Positions 1 through 8,906 are shown, counted from the first letter of the stretch. The stretch is 64,000 nt of DNA from DATGSL01 sp964645585 (GCA_964645585.1 CAZYAN010000003.1:1-64000); one strand, 5' to 3'. Numbers and translations are program-made. The notes: generated from the sequence alone by a model not told the origin.

Positions 1-200
1 CTACAAGCGAAACCCCACCAAATTCGCCAAGGGACTCCTAACAACTTCCTAACCGCCCCATATTGTCAAACGGCCCCTTTGTATCCGAATTTCCGGATCC
101 CACTCCCTCACGAACGGGCTAAACCAACTGATCCTTTTCAGAATCCATCAGGAGCAGGCGACTGCCCCGGGGAAAAGACTGTCCGCCTTGCAATGGACGA

Positions 201-929
201 TCACCCTTTTCGGCAGATCGCGGTCAAGAGCACTTCATTTTGGATTTCAAACGATAACAGCTCGAATCCGGCGCGGGTGAGCAGGCCTTCCATGATCCAG
301 TCGCAGGTCGAGAATTCCTCCCTGAAATGACCCTCAGCGTCTTCGCGCAAAAACTCGCCGCCGGCTTTTTCCTGTCGTGCCACAAACCGGGCAATTCGTT
401 CGAGCGAATCCTCTCCGTGCGGAACGACGACATCGTGAAGATGAAATCGGCCGCCGGGCTTGAGCGCGTTCCACATTCGACGCAAGGCCACACCTTTCCA
501 GAGATCGGGAAGATGATGGAGCGCAAAGGTGGAGGTGATTCCGTCGATCGTTTCCGCGGGACAATCGAACGTCAAAAAGCCCGCGTGGTGAAATTCGATA
601 TTTATTCGCCCGGCCTCAGCGGCGCGTTTCCGGGCGCGTTCCAGCATCGCGAGCGAAACATCGATCGCATGAACTTTCCCGCATTTTTCCGCCGCCATCA
701 GGGCGAAGTTGCCCGTGCCGCAGCCGAAGTCCGCCACCGTCGAGTGCGCATCGACGTGCAAAGCGGCGAGGACCGCCTCCCCTTCCGCCGCGACGTCACG
801 AAAATCCGCATGGCTCGAATCGTAAATATTGACTTCAGCCGGATCGCCATAGTCTCGGCCGGCCTGCCGAAACTCGTCGTATTGCCAAGCGGGATGTCGC
901 GCACTGGTGTCCGTCTTTTTCAGGTTCAT
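201..929 (-). CDS. Class I SAM-dependent methyltransferase
   Basis: Encodes about 242 residues. The glycine-rich SAM-binding motif I (VADFGCGTGNFAL) lies near residue 70, followed by an acidic motif II region (VHAIDVSLAMLERA) and a post-motif region (FALHHLPDLWKG) typical of Methyltransf_11/25 proteins. The ATG at 929 is preferred because it follows an AGGA-like ribosome site about 9 bases upstream; an upstream in-frame start at 959 adds ten unconserved residues. The substrate cannot be read from the sequence. It stands alone, about 180 bases downstream of the dehydrogenase gene on the same strand. Confidence 0.85.
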   Translation of the reverse strand: MNLKKTDTSARHPAWQYDEFRQAGRDYGDPAEVNIYDSSHADFRDVAAEGEAVLAALHVDAHSTVADFGCGTGNFALMAAEKCGKVHAIDVSLAMLERARKRAAEAGRINIEFHHAGFLTFDCPAETIDGITSTFALHHLPDLWKGVALRRMWNALKPGGRFHLHDVVVPHGEDSLERIARFVARQEKAGGEFLREDAEGHFREEFSTCDWIMEGLLTRAGFELLSFEIQNEVLLTAICRKG

Positions 930-1108
930 AACAATCGTTCCTACTCCAGAGCCCGCCAATTACCGATACAACAACAATCAAACCGAAGTCCCAAAAACTC
1001 ATTTCACGTGTCGGTCTGGCCCTGGAACCGCCGGTCGGCGTCGAACTGTTACCGAAAAGGCCGCGGCTCGCGCCGCCTGTTGCGCGAAACTCCAGGAAAA
1101 GTTCCCGG

Positions 1109-2119
1109 TCAGACTTCCACCACAATTTTCCCGAAGTGTCCGCCGCTTTCGAGATGACGGTACGCAGCGGCCGCTTCGTCGAACGGAAAAACGCGGTCGA
1201 TGGCCGGCCGGGTCCCGTGCAGAGCGATCGCCCGATTCATGGCGCGGAACATCTCATGGCTGCCGACGAAAATTCCCTGGATCGTGCCGAGCCGGGAGAG
1301 CAGATCACCGAAAGACAGGTCGCCGCTGAATCCGCTCAGCCCTCCGATGATGCTGGCTCGCCCGTAGGTTCCCAGCGACTGCACCGTCTTGGGAAAGGTA
1401 TCCTTTCCGCCGACCTCCAGCGCGTGATCGACGCCCGCGCCGTCCGTCAGGCGCAAAACCTCCTTCTCCCAGTCAGGCGTCGACCGATAGTTGATCCCGA
1501 AATCCGCGCCAAGCTCCTTCGCCCGCTCCAGCTTTTCATCGCTGCTTGACGTGATAATCACCCGCGCGCCATGCATCCGGGCAAACAAAACCCCAAACGT
1601 CGAAACTCCGCCGGTCCCCAGCAGAAGCACCGTCTGCCCCGCGCTCACACGTCCAAGCGTCACCAGCGCATGCCATGCCGTCAACGCCGCGCACGGAAGC
1701 GTCGCCGCCTCGGCAAAACTCAGATGCTCCGGAATCGCGACTAGTCCGTTCTCCCGCAGCACCACCTGTTCGGCGAGCATGCCGTCCCGCGCCCCGCCAA
1801 GCGCGGACCCAGCCATGTCCGGACGATACGGGCCCGTTTCCCAGTCCTGAAAAAAACAACCGGCCACGCGGTCTCCCGCCTTCCATCGCGTCACCTGCTC
1901 CCCCACCGCGATCACCTCACCCGCGCCATCTGAAAGCGGGATAACCGGGAGCTTTGTTCCACGCGAATAATTTCCGCTGACAACCATGAGATCCCGATAA
2001 TTCAACGACGTCGCGCGCACACGCACCAAGACCTCGTTCGCCCCCGGCGCGGGATCCGGCAATTCGATCCGTTTCAATCCCTCGAGCCCGATGTCCGATT
2101 CAATACGATAAGCTTGCAT
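1109..2119 (-). CDS. NAD(P)-dependent alcohol dehydrogenase / quinone oxidoreductase family (MDR)
   Basis: Encodes about 336 residues of the medium-chain dehydrogenase/reductase superfamily. An N-terminal GroES-like fold (ATSLNYRDLMVVSGNY) is followed by a Rossmann NAD(P)-binding domain with LLLGTGGVSTFGVLFA around residue 170. The structural-zinc cysteine cluster and the catalytic Cys/His pattern of zinc alcohol dehydrogenases are not evident, which favours the quinone oxidoreductase-like branch. The ATG at 2119 gives a normal N terminus (MQAYRIE); a 24-residue upstream extension is low in family character. The physiological substrate is unknown. Confidence 0.85.
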   Translation of the reverse strand: MQAYRIESDIGLEGLKRIELPDPAPGANEVLVRVRATSLNYRDLMVVSGNYSRGTKLPVIPLSDGAGEVIAVGEQVTRWKAGDRVAGCFFQDWETGPYRPDMAGSALGGARDGMLAEQVVLRENGLVAIPEHLSFAEAATLPCAALTAWHALVTLGRVSAGQTVLLLGTGGVSTFGVLFARMHGARVIITSSSDEKLERAKELGADFGINYRSTPDWEKEVLRLTDGAGVDHALEVGGKDTFPKTVQSLGTYGRASIIGGLSGFSGDLSFGDLLSRLGTIQGIFVGSHEMFRAMNRAIALHGTRPAIDRVFPFDEAAAAYRHLESGGHFGKIVVEV

Positions 2120-2209
2120 GGATTCATCATGCCTTTCCGCGGGAAGAACCGCAAGCGCGGGGCCACGAACGGGAGCCGGCGGTCCCTGCAACGCGTCGTT
2201 CGAATGCAG

Positions 2210-4279
2210 TCACCTTGGTTCCGCAGCGCCATGCGTCAGCACCGGATAGAAGAAGCTGCTGTGGGAATGGCGCGGCACCGCCACTCGATCGACGCTCTCC
2301 AGCAAACGCTCGATTTCCGTTGTCCCCGGGTAGCGTACGTTTCCGATCTCGTAGATCAGCGGGAAGTCCCGCCGTGAATCCAGCGTTTGCTGCTCCTCAT
2401 CCGCCCTCGCGGGATGGTTTTCCGCCGCGAAAAAGCCGCCAACCTCCCTTAGATCGCGCGTCCGGAAGAGATCCGCGTAACGCTGCAGCGGCAAACGAAG
2501 ATTCTCTCCGCCCGGCGCGATATACCGGTAAAAATCAATTCCGTTGTTCCACGCGATTTCCGCCGTATAAAGAAGCTGGGACAGCGACAGATGCACATAC
2601 GTAATCCCCCGTCCGCCCGCGGTGAAATGCCGGTAACGGTCGTAAATTTCTCCATCCATCGGTGGATTCGCGTAAGCCGGTTCCCGATGGTGCGGCACGT
2701 CTCCCGCCATCAGGATCGTCCCAGCGATTAACTCTTTGAAATCCCTCGGGTTCTCCGGATGATCCAGCGCGAATTGAACCAGATCCCTGTCGCCGAGCGT
2801 GTAACCGATGGCCGCTAATCCCATCACATGCGCGGTCAGATGATTCTGAAAATCCTGCCGGTTGAAGTAATCATTCTCCTCCCAACGCCGCTTGCCGGTC
2901 AAAATCGGCAACGTCAACAGCGAAAACCACTCCTCAATCACCTCCCGATCCGAATTCGAAAGAGCCGGATGATCCCGCGCTAAATCGTAAACCTCCAGCA
3001 TCGGAACGGCAGCCCGGGCCACTTCCATTCCCGTATTCGGAAACCGGATCGCGGGATCGAAATTCGAGGCGGGAACCGGATCAGCCGACGCCCATGCGAG
3101 CAGCGTTTCCAGCGCCGCCGCGGCGAAACGTTCCTCGTCTGAAACCAGCCACGCGTAAGCCAGCAGCCGCGCCCGCTCCCCGTCGATTACCGCCGCTTGG
3201 TAAAACGCCAGCGAATCCCGCCCCGTGTACGGTTGCGCTACCGCATCAAGTTTTCTCTCGGCCTCCTCCACGAGATTCGCGGCCGCACTCGCCCACGGCT
3301 CCAGCCCCAGCGTCACCCGCGTTTTCATCCGCGCGAACGATTCCGGCGTAAACATCAAGCGCGGCCCCTCCGTCCGCACCGGCGGGACAATTACTTGCCG
3401 ACCCGAAACCGGAATTATCGGGCCCCTCGATACCGCCACCCGATAATATCCTCGGTCCCGACCGCGAATGGAAAACATCCGGGCGATCTCGCCGTCCATA
3501 CCCGACACAAGCTCCGACTCCGAACGCCACTCAATCAAGTCGTCCGAAGACTGGATCCGATAATTCCAGCCCCGCGCTCCGTTGAAAAAGATCTCCACCG
3601 CGGGAGCCACTCCGGTTTCCGCGGACACCGCCGGCCGAAACGTCGAGATCCGGAAGCTCTCCACTTCCATTCCTTCCCGCCCCGCGTACACGCCCGCCGC
3701 CCCGCCGCTCACTCCTGTGTCGAAGAAGCGATCGCCCGCCATCCGCGTTTCTCCATTCCGAATCTCCCACACGAAATTGCCGGCACCATCCCCGTGCACC
3801 ACAAATCGCGCGGCCGACCCATCCTCGACCGCGATCGTTCCGCCCGGCGCGTTATGAATAATCCGAGCGTTTTCGCCATCCGTCCGCCGGATGATCTGCA
3901 CCGAACCGGTGTCCACGCGACTCCGCAGCACGTAAAACGTCGACGCGTCCCGCGCGTTCCAGACGATCCCGTTCCATTGATTCCGCACCGTCCACCGGAT
4001 TTCCGCCTCCACTAAAAACGGTGCAGCCAGCTCCTCCGGATGCACCGCGACTTTCTCCAGCGTCAAATCGCCCGGAGCCGGCCGAAGACGGTTCCGCGCG
4101 ATTTCCCAGCTTCCTGACCACGAGCTCCAGCCGTCCCCCGGTTCAGCGCTGTCGCCCCGGTTGAACTCGTCGAAAAATACCGTTCCCGCCGAAACCGGCA
4201 AAACCGCGGCGGCCCACGCCGCCGCCAGCGCGAACGTCCGGAAACGGCTGCTCCGAACACGTCCGAAAACCGCCGTCAC
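2210..4279 (-). CDS. Secreted LamG-like / alginate-lyase-domain protein
   Basis: About 689 residues from a GTG start whose GTGA overlaps the TGA stop of the upstream gene, implying translational coupling. An N-terminal signal peptide (FALAAAWAAAVLPVSAG) is followed by a LamG/DUF1080-like beta-sandwich (roughly residues 35-220), an internal copy of the Y-R-I-x-S-S-x-D-L-I-E-W ... Y-Y-R-V module (about 230-285), and an alpha-helical C-terminal half resembling the alginate_lyase (PF05426) family, with W-x-x-N-D-Y-F-N-R-Q-D-F-Q-N-H and GRGITYVHLSLSQL segments. It probably acts on an acidic polysaccharide outside the cell. Substrate and activity are inferred only from the domain; a heparinase-like alternative is possible. 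Confidence 0.75.
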   Translation of the reverse strand: MTAVFGRVRSSRFRTFALAAAWAAAVLPVSAGTVFFDEFNRGDSAEPGDGWSSWSGSWEIARNRLRPAPGDLTLEKVAVHPEELAAPFLVEAEIRWTVRNQWNGIVWNARDASTFYVLRSRVDTGSVQIIRRTDGENARIIHNAPGGTIAVEDGSAARFVVHGDGAGNFVWEIRNGETRMAGDRFFDTGVSGGAAGVYAGREGMEVESFRISTFRPAVSAETGVAPAVEIFFNGARGWNYRIQSSDDLIEWRSESELVSGMDGEIARMFSIRGRDRGYYRVAVSRGPIIPVSGRQVIVPPVRTEGPRLMFTPESFARMKTRVTLGLEPWASAAANLVEEAERKLDAVAQPYTGRDSLAFYQAAVIDGERARLLAYAWLVSDEERFAAAALETLLAWASADPVPASNFDPAIRFPNTGMEVARAAVPMLEVYDLARDHPALSNSDREVIEEWFSLLTLPILTGKRRWEENDYFNRQDFQNHLTAHVMGLAAIGYTLGDRDLVQFALDHPENPRDFKELIAGTILMAGDVPHHREPAYANPPMDGEIYDRYRHFTAGGRGITYVHLSLSQLLYTAEIAWNNGIDFYRYIAPGGENLRLPLQRYADLFRTRDLREVGGFFAAENHPARADEEQQTLDSRRDFPLIYEIGNVRYPGTTEIERLLESVDRVAVPRHSHSSFFYPVLTHGAAEPR

Positions 4280-5115
4280 TCCGTCGTCGTCAACACCCGG
4301 AAGAACTTCCGGTCCGTATTTCGCGTTGAAAACAATTGCGAAACCTCCGTCCCGTCTCCGGCGATCAGCTCCCCTTCCGGAAACCACTCCACCAAGTCCG
4401 GTGACGACTCGATCTGGTAAAAACCTCCGAGAGTCGTTTTGAAATAGACTTCGACAGCTGTGCCGATAGTGACCACGGGCGGTTCGACCTGCACATCGAA
4501 GGTTTCCAGGAAGAAATTATCGACTTCAACAGCTTCTCTTCCCCCGTAAACTCCCGCCGCGCCATTCGGCAATGGTGTTTCCTCTGAGAAAATCCCGCTC
4601 CCGATCGTCTCCCCGTCCACCGCGACCGACCACGAAAAATTGCCGGTTCCGTCGCCCGAAACGCTTACCCGGTGAAAAACATCCGTCGCGATAGGCACCG
4701 CGTCGCGGCCCGAGTCGAACAACACCTCGGACGACCCGCCATTTACCCGCTTCAACGCCTGCACCTGCCCGCGGTCGGCCCGCACCCGAAGCAAATAATA
4801 GTTATCCGCGCCGTTTACGTGCCAGATGATTCCGTTCCACTGACTCCGAACCGGCGTCCAGTTGAAATCCGCCTCGACGATAAACCCCCGATCGAGCGTC
4901 ACCGCCTCATGGACCAGCATTTTCTCCGTTGTCAGATCCTCCTGCACGGAGCGAACGACGTTGTTAAAAATCTCCCAGTCGCCAGTGACCTCTGTCCAGG
5001 CGGAACCGACATCCGTACTGTCGGCGCGGTCAAAATCATCACTGAAACTCGTTTGCGCCTGCAGAGAGCCGACGAGCAAACTGACGGCAACGGAAAGAGA
5101 AAGGTATCGGATCAT
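4276..5115 (-). CDS. Secreted LamG-like domain protein with C-terminal FYR module
   Basis: 279 residues with a clear signal peptide (LSVAVSLLVGSLQAQ). One LamG/DUF1080-like domain (about 22-210) is followed by a C-terminal module with Y-Q-I-E-S-S-P-D-L-V-E-W and a final F-F-R-V. The whole protein aligns by eye with the first 285 residues of the gene immediately downstream (same DDFDR/DEFNR, WNGI(I/V)W and AAGVY(G/A)GRE motifs in the same order), so the pair looks like a duplication in which the downstream copy gained or kept a lyase domain. The role is probably carbohydrate binding; no catalytic domain is visible. Confidence 0.75.
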   Translation of the reverse strand: MIRYLSLSVAVSLLVGSLQAQTSFSDDFDRADSTDVGSAWTEVTGDWEIFNNVVRSVQEDLTTEKMLVHEAVTLDRGFIVEADFNWTPVRSQWNGIIWHVNGADNYYLLRVRADRGQVQALKRVNGGSSEVLFDSGRDAVPIATDVFHRVSVSGDGTGNFSWSVAVDGETIGSGIFSEETPLPNGAAGVYGGREAVEVDNFFLETFDVQVEPPVVTIGTAVEVYFKTTLGGFYQIESSPDLVEWFPEGELIAGDGTEVSQLFSTRNTDRKFFRVLTTTE

Positions 5116-5483
5116 GGTCGTGTCTTATGAGTTCGCGGTTGTGTTTACTGTTGATTGCTTGCGACTCGGAATTCCCGCCCGCTCAATCCGCGCAATTGCC
5201 GCCAAGAAGCAGCGAGGGCAAAGCTCTTGCTGTTTGTGAGCTGGAAGAAAGCGAATGCGGGTTCCAAGTATAGGCGTCTACGATAGGTAAACCGTGCTTC
5301 TCGGCCTCGTAAAGTAAATGCTTTTGTCGGATTACCCGTAACCCGCCCAGGAGTGGCAAAACCATCGCTGGATCGACCTCGTTTGGTGAATTGTAAACCA
5401 CGAATACCAGGCACCGTCTTCATTTGTGCGGGGGATTCGTGGTCTCGTATCTGCCCTGTTTTGCCCTTTCAGCTGAAGGACCG
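5116..5483. other. Intergenic stretch, possible degenerate ORF
   Basis: 368 bases between the LamG gene and the DUF421 gene. On the minus strand, 5183-5401 opens a 72-codon GTG-started frame (begins VYNSPNEVDPAM) with protein-like composition but no family I recognise and no good ribosome site. An overlapping minus-strand frame (5145-5423) is also open. I see no RNA gene. This may hold the promoter of the LamG pair and perhaps a gene remnant. Confidence 0.3.
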
Positions 5484-5924
5484 TCAGGATCGGGGGATGA
5501 TTGAGATCGCGCCGTTCGCCTCCGCGACGGCGTAGCGGACTTGCTCAAGCCGAGTCAGGCCGTGACTGTGCCGGGCAGCTTGGAGAACCTCGTTTTCGTC
5601 AATGCGCAGATGTTTCATTCGCTCGAGGAGCAGTTGTCCGTCCTTGACGATGATGACAGGCGTCCCGTCGGTCCAGTCACTGACGCGCTGGGATTTCTGC
5701 TTCAGAAAGGAAAACGCGATGTCGATGGTAAAAAGCGCGGTAATCGTGAGGATCGCCTGAACGAAGGAGTAGTGGCCGAGGAGCGCGCTGTCGGTCATTT
5801 CGGCGACGATAAGCAACAAGATAAGGTCGAAGCCGGTGAGTTCCGAAAGCGCCCGGCGACCAGAGGCGCGGAGCAGCACCATCAGGAAGAGGTAAATCAG
5901 AATGACACGGATGATGATGTCCAT
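5484..5924 (-). CDS. DUF421 (YetF/YcaP-type) membrane protein
   Basis: 146 residues. Hydrophobic helices at about 2-18, 30-52 and 56-72 (LILLLIVAEMTDSALLG lies between) precede a cytoplasmic DUF421-type domain with the characteristic V-I-I-V-K-D-G-Q-L segment and R-x-D-E-N-E-V-L-Q-A-A-R. The function of the family is not established; members are inner-membrane proteins of about 150-230 residues. The next gene upstream ends only 12 bases before this start, so the two probably form an operon. Confidence 0.85.
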   Translation of the reverse strand: MDIIIRVILIYLFLMVLLRASGRRALSELTGFDLILLLIVAEMTDSALLGHYSFVQAILTITALFTIDIAFSFLKQKSQRVSDWTDGTPVIIVKDGQLLLERMKHLRIDENEVLQAARHSHGLTRLEQVRYAVAEANGAISIIPRS

Positions 5925-5936
5925 AAGAGAAGCGCG

Positions 5937-6422
5937 TTACGGATACACCAGATGCGAGATTTTCACGGTGGCGGCGCCCCGGATCCGGTAGTCGGATGTC
6001 GCGCGGCCGGAACTCTGAGGTTCAAAGACGAGAGAAAGCGTGGCTGGCTGCCCTGCTGTGACGGAAAAGGTAAAGCTGGTTCCCCCATCGCGGGTTCTGG
6101 ACCTTTCAGGGTTAGGATAGAGGTGCTTGAGCACCATGCGGGCGAGGTAGTCGTCATTGAGCCAAAGGTCGACTTCGTCGGCGAATGCGGAGTCGATTTG
6201 CACGGTCACCACCGTCGGAATGGTTTTGATGGGGAAACGCTCAAACTCGATTTTGACGTGTCGCTCGGAAACGCTGGTCTTATTGAGCGGGCCGGCGCCG
6301 CCGAACGTTCCGAAGAATCCGATAGCGACGAAAAGCAGCATCAGGCACCAGATAACCGGCTGAACTCTCCAGACGCGTTTCTGAAAGCGCGTGTTTTCGC
6401 GGATTTGAAGATCGTCTGCCAT
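5937..6422 (-). CDS. Single-span membrane protein, partner of DUF421 gene
   Basis: About 161 residues with one N-terminal transmembrane segment (PVIWCLMLLFVAIGFFGTFGG, about 25-45) and a soluble C-terminal domain of beta-strand character that is presumably periplasmic. I chose the ATG at 6422 over an upstream TTG because it gives a regular N terminus. Small proteins of this shape are often found beside DUF421 genes, and the 12-base spacing supports co-expression. No known catalytic motif is visible. Confidence 0.7.
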   Translation of the reverse strand: MADDLQIRENTRFQKRVWRVQPVIWCLMLLFVAIGFFGTFGGAGPLNKTSVSERHVKIEFERFPIKTIPTVVTVQIDSAFADEVDLWLNDDYLARMVLKHLYPNPERSRTRDGGTSFTFSVTAGQPATLSLVFEPQSSGRATSDYRIRGAATVKISHLVYP

Positions 6423-6762
6423 GATGAACAGCAATGGCCCACGTTCAGCAACGGAGCCTGGCGACGATTATGAACTGGAGACCGTTGAAAGTCGATGGTT
6501 GTTTCCGCGACCGAAAGACGGGCGGGAATTTCGATAAAGTTGCTATCGATAGGTGCGGATGCCCTGCGAAATTTCGCGGGTTCCCTATTTATGGCTTCAC
6601 GACGACAACTATCGACACGGATAGGGAACGTATGCAGCGGTCCTTATACAGATTGAGATTGTGTTCGTTCGAGTACAATCGTGTTTTCTCTGCTCCCGTG
6701 TTCAGCGACTCCCTTACCGTCTGGGATTCAGGTATTAGTACTCCGAAACCGGTGAAAGTTCT
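6423..6762. other. Noncoding region with nested inverted repeats
   Basis: About 340 bases between genes on the same strand. No credible gene is seen. It carries the 10-base palindrome CTATCGATAG (6543-6552), the dyad CCCTGCGAAATTTCGCGGG (6563-6580 core) and the inverted repeat GTTCCCTAT (6580-6588) / ATAGGGAAC (6621-6629). These could form a structured RNA or operator; no T-tract follows, so they are not a simple terminator. Confidence 0.5.
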
Positions 6763-7902
6763 TCAGAGTTCGGAACGCTTCACCAGTTTTAGAGCACCGA
6801 TTCCGCCGGGGTTCCAGTTGGTAAATACGATGAACACTTCCTTCGCCTCACCCTCGCCAGAGAAGTACCAGGCGGCATCGTGGATATGGTCCGCTTCATC
6901 GAAACCAAGATCTGACTTGGGCCTGATGATGCTCGCGATCGTCCGGCTCTTCAGGTTGAGAATATAGATCGGTCCCGGACTTTTTCCGGGTCCGTCCAGG
7001 CACGGAGCTAAAGCGTAGTCGCCCCAGATGTCCACGTCGCAAACGGTGCTGCCGCCTGGAAGTCCGAAACTCTCGAGCCACGAATGATCGTCCACGCGCA
7101 TGCGTTTGACCTCTCCCTCCGGGCGGGCGGCGAGCACCAAGGTTTTTTCGCGGGCGAAGTAGGTGATTCCATGGGGAGTCTTAGAAATTTGTTTTCCGCC
7201 AAAGAAAGGTCCGTCCCATTTAATACTTGAAACATCGGCATCCGCGCGTCTGAAAAAGGCGCGTCCGTATCCGTCAGTCACATACAAATTATCTTCACCG
7301 AGAAAGGCAACATCGGTCGGCTTAAACGGCCCCGGTTCGGCATACGGCCCATCGGTCGGAGCGGGCAGGATGCGGGCGTCCTGAAAGCTGGTATCGGAGA
7401 GATAGACACGTCCCCGAAGATTGTCGGCAACGGCGACCAGTGGTGCTTGGCCGGGTCTTGGAAAGAGCTCCCCTCCGTGCAGGTTCCCTTCAGCAAAGAC
7501 AGGATCGCCCGCCACAATCGCCCCCTCCTTGAGCTGATCGGTGTACGCAATCCATCCGGCTCCTTGCAGTCCCCAGTAGACGGTGTCAGCGGCATGATCG
7601 ACGACGATTGTCCCGTGAGCTCCGCGAACGTGCGCGGCCGCGGCTTCCGGAATAGGCAGAACGCCGGCCGCCGCGACAAACGTCCAGAAGCCCTGGCCGC
7701 TCAACCTCGAATCCTCCACTGCGGCAGAAATCGCCGCGACGGGTCCGGTGCGTTCCGGCACGTGCGGAAGAAAGTAAACCTCCGCCTGGCCGCCGGAGTG
7801 TTCGTGTTCCTGTTCGTGATGCCCGGGGTGAGCGAACAGCCCGTTGACAGCAACCAGAACCAAGGGCGCCAGGGCCGGGGTGGGAAATCGCGATGCTTTC
7901 AT
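6763..7902 (-). CDS. Secreted NHL-like beta-propeller protein with His-rich N terminus
   Basis: About 379 residues from the ATG at 7902, which begins a signal peptide (ALAPLVLVAVNGLFA). Directly after the predicted cleavage site comes a histidine-rich stretch (HPGHHEQEHEHSGG). The rest consists of repeated beta-strand blocks with P-T-D-V-A-F ... N-L-Y-V-T-D-G-Y-G, typical of NHL/six-bladed propellers. The His cluster suggests metal binding, and some periplasmic zinc chaperones combine a propeller with a His-rich tail, but this link is inference. The longer frame reaching 8058 adds residues upstream of the signal peptide and is rejected as the start. Confidence 0.7.
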   Translation of the reverse strand: MKASRFPTPALAPLVLVAVNGLFAHPGHHEQEHEHSGGQAEVYFLPHVPERTGPVAAISAAVEDSRLSGQGFWTFVAAAGVLPIPEAAAAHVRGAHGTIVVDHAADTVYWGLQGAGWIAYTDQLKEGAIVAGDPVFAEGNLHGGELFPRPGQAPLVAVADNLRGRVYLSDTSFQDARILPAPTDGPYAEPGPFKPTDVAFLGEDNLYVTDGYGRAFFRRADADVSSIKWDGPFFGGKQISKTPHGITYFAREKTLVLAARPEGEVKRMRVDDHSWLESFGLPGGSTVCDVDIWGDYALAPCLDGPGKSPGPIYILNLKSRTIASIIRPKSDLGFDEADHIHDAAWYFSGEGEAKEVFIVFTNWNPGGIGALKLVKRSEL

Positions 7903-8248
7903 GGTCTGACAGTGTGACGCTCCGGATAACGGAAAGTCTTGGCCTGAGATTCTCAGCGGAAGCGCGCCGCCACGTCGAGAGTGAAAAGGGATCAGCCTTT
8001 CCGCAATCGACCAGAAAAGCATGCGCGGCGTGGATGTGACATCCTGCCGCTTTGTCATCCGGATCAGCGACGGCCAGCCACTGCCACTTTAAGCCCGCGG
8101 AAAGGTCTGCCAAACGCAAACCCCGCGCGCAAACATCGAATTGCTCAGCCTTGCAGCCGCCTTCCAGTAAAGCACCACAAAAAGAATCGCTGAGCATAAT
8201 CACGGGGGAAGGGCTGGCCCGGCCTCAGATCGCGGCACAGCATGCTCT
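7903..8248. other. Intergenic stretch without a supportable gene
   Basis: About 346 bases between the propeller gene and the signal peptidase fragment. A minus-strand frame from 8203 stays open through it but then runs deep into the propeller gene out of frame, so I do not call it. It may be decayed sequence connected with the truncated gene next to it. Confidence 0.5.
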
Positions 8249-8533
8249 TCATCGGACTACGCCCATTCGCGAGGGCGGCCACAGGATCAATCGCACACGC
8301 CCTCGGAATTCGCTCGCGTCGACGACACCAGTATAACGGCTGTCATGCGAATCCTTCGAGTCGTCGCCGAGCATAAAATAGCCATCTCCACAGGCTGCTT
8401 CCAGTCCGCCTCGCAACTCGCCATACGCGTAATATTCCAGAGATTGTAAATGTTCTGACCGCTGGAGCTTTTCGCCGTTTATATACAGACGCTTGTCACG
8501 AATAGCAACGCGCTCACCTGACAAGGCCGACAA
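8249..8533 (-). pseudogene. 5'-truncated signal peptidase I fragment
   Basis: The open frame matches only the C-terminal part of bacterial type I signal peptidase (S26). It contains the R-V-A-I-R-D-x-R-L-Y-I-N-G-E box, the G-D-D-S-K-D-S-H-D-S-R-Y-T-G-V-V box and the final L-I-L-W-P-P-S-R. The N-terminal membrane anchor, the catalytic serine box and the catalytic lysine box are absent. Homology starts at about 8519, exactly where the upstream membrane-protein gene ends, so the 5' half was lost at that junction. The TTG at 8533 has no functional meaning I can support. It is almost certainly inactive as a peptidase. Confidence 0.8.
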
Positions 8534-8906
8534 GGAGCGTCAAGCCGCCGATGACGGCCAAAACTCCGCCGACGAAGAGAGGCACGATCTTCGGGACGAG
8601 GAGGACCAGAAGCGCGAGCACGGCACCGGGAATCGCGAGAATCCAGAAGCCCCAGAAAAAGAGAAGGAGGCAAAACAGCAGCAGGTAAAACGCGAACAGC
8701 CACGCCAGCAATCGCGGCGCGAGAAAGACAAGGATACCGAGGAGTGCCAGGCCGATCGACGCAAGAGGATTCGCCCCCTGAAGAAACGCCGTCGCGGCAT
8801 TGATGACCATATAGGCCCCGAGCAGGAAGAAGAAGACTTTTGGAAACAGCAGAATGACGACGCCAGCGGCGAGCGCGACGCCGCCGAACACGGCAAGAGG
8901 GTCCAT
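8514..8906 (-). CDS. Small polytopic membrane protein
   Basis: About 130 residues, almost entirely hydrophobic, with roughly five transmembrane segments separated by short glycine/proline turns (GGVALAAGVVILLFP, LLAWLFAFYLLLFCLLLFF, GAVLALLVLLVP). The ATG at 8906 overlaps the TGA stop of the upstream methyltransferase gene as TGATG, indicating translational coupling. No family is recognised. Its 3' end abuts the signal peptidase remnant, so the C terminus may have been altered by the same rearrangement. Confidence 0.65.
   Translation of the reverse strand: MDPLAVFGGVALAAGVVILLFPKVFFFLLGAYMVINAATAFLQGANPLASIGLALLGILVFLAPRLLAWLFAFYLLLFCLLLFFWGFWILAIPGAVLALLVLLVPKIVPLFVGGVLAVIGGLTLLVGLVR

Noticed and set aside
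327..1329. Long plus-strand open frames opposite the methyltransferase and dehydrogenase genes
   Set aside because: They run antisense to two genes with clear family motifs, and their products have arginine/proline-rich composition with no domain.
7586..8203. Minus-strand 205-codon frame with plausible first 100 residues
   Set aside because: It overlaps the propeller gene by over 300 bases in another frame and becomes Arg/Ser-rich; no family resemblance.
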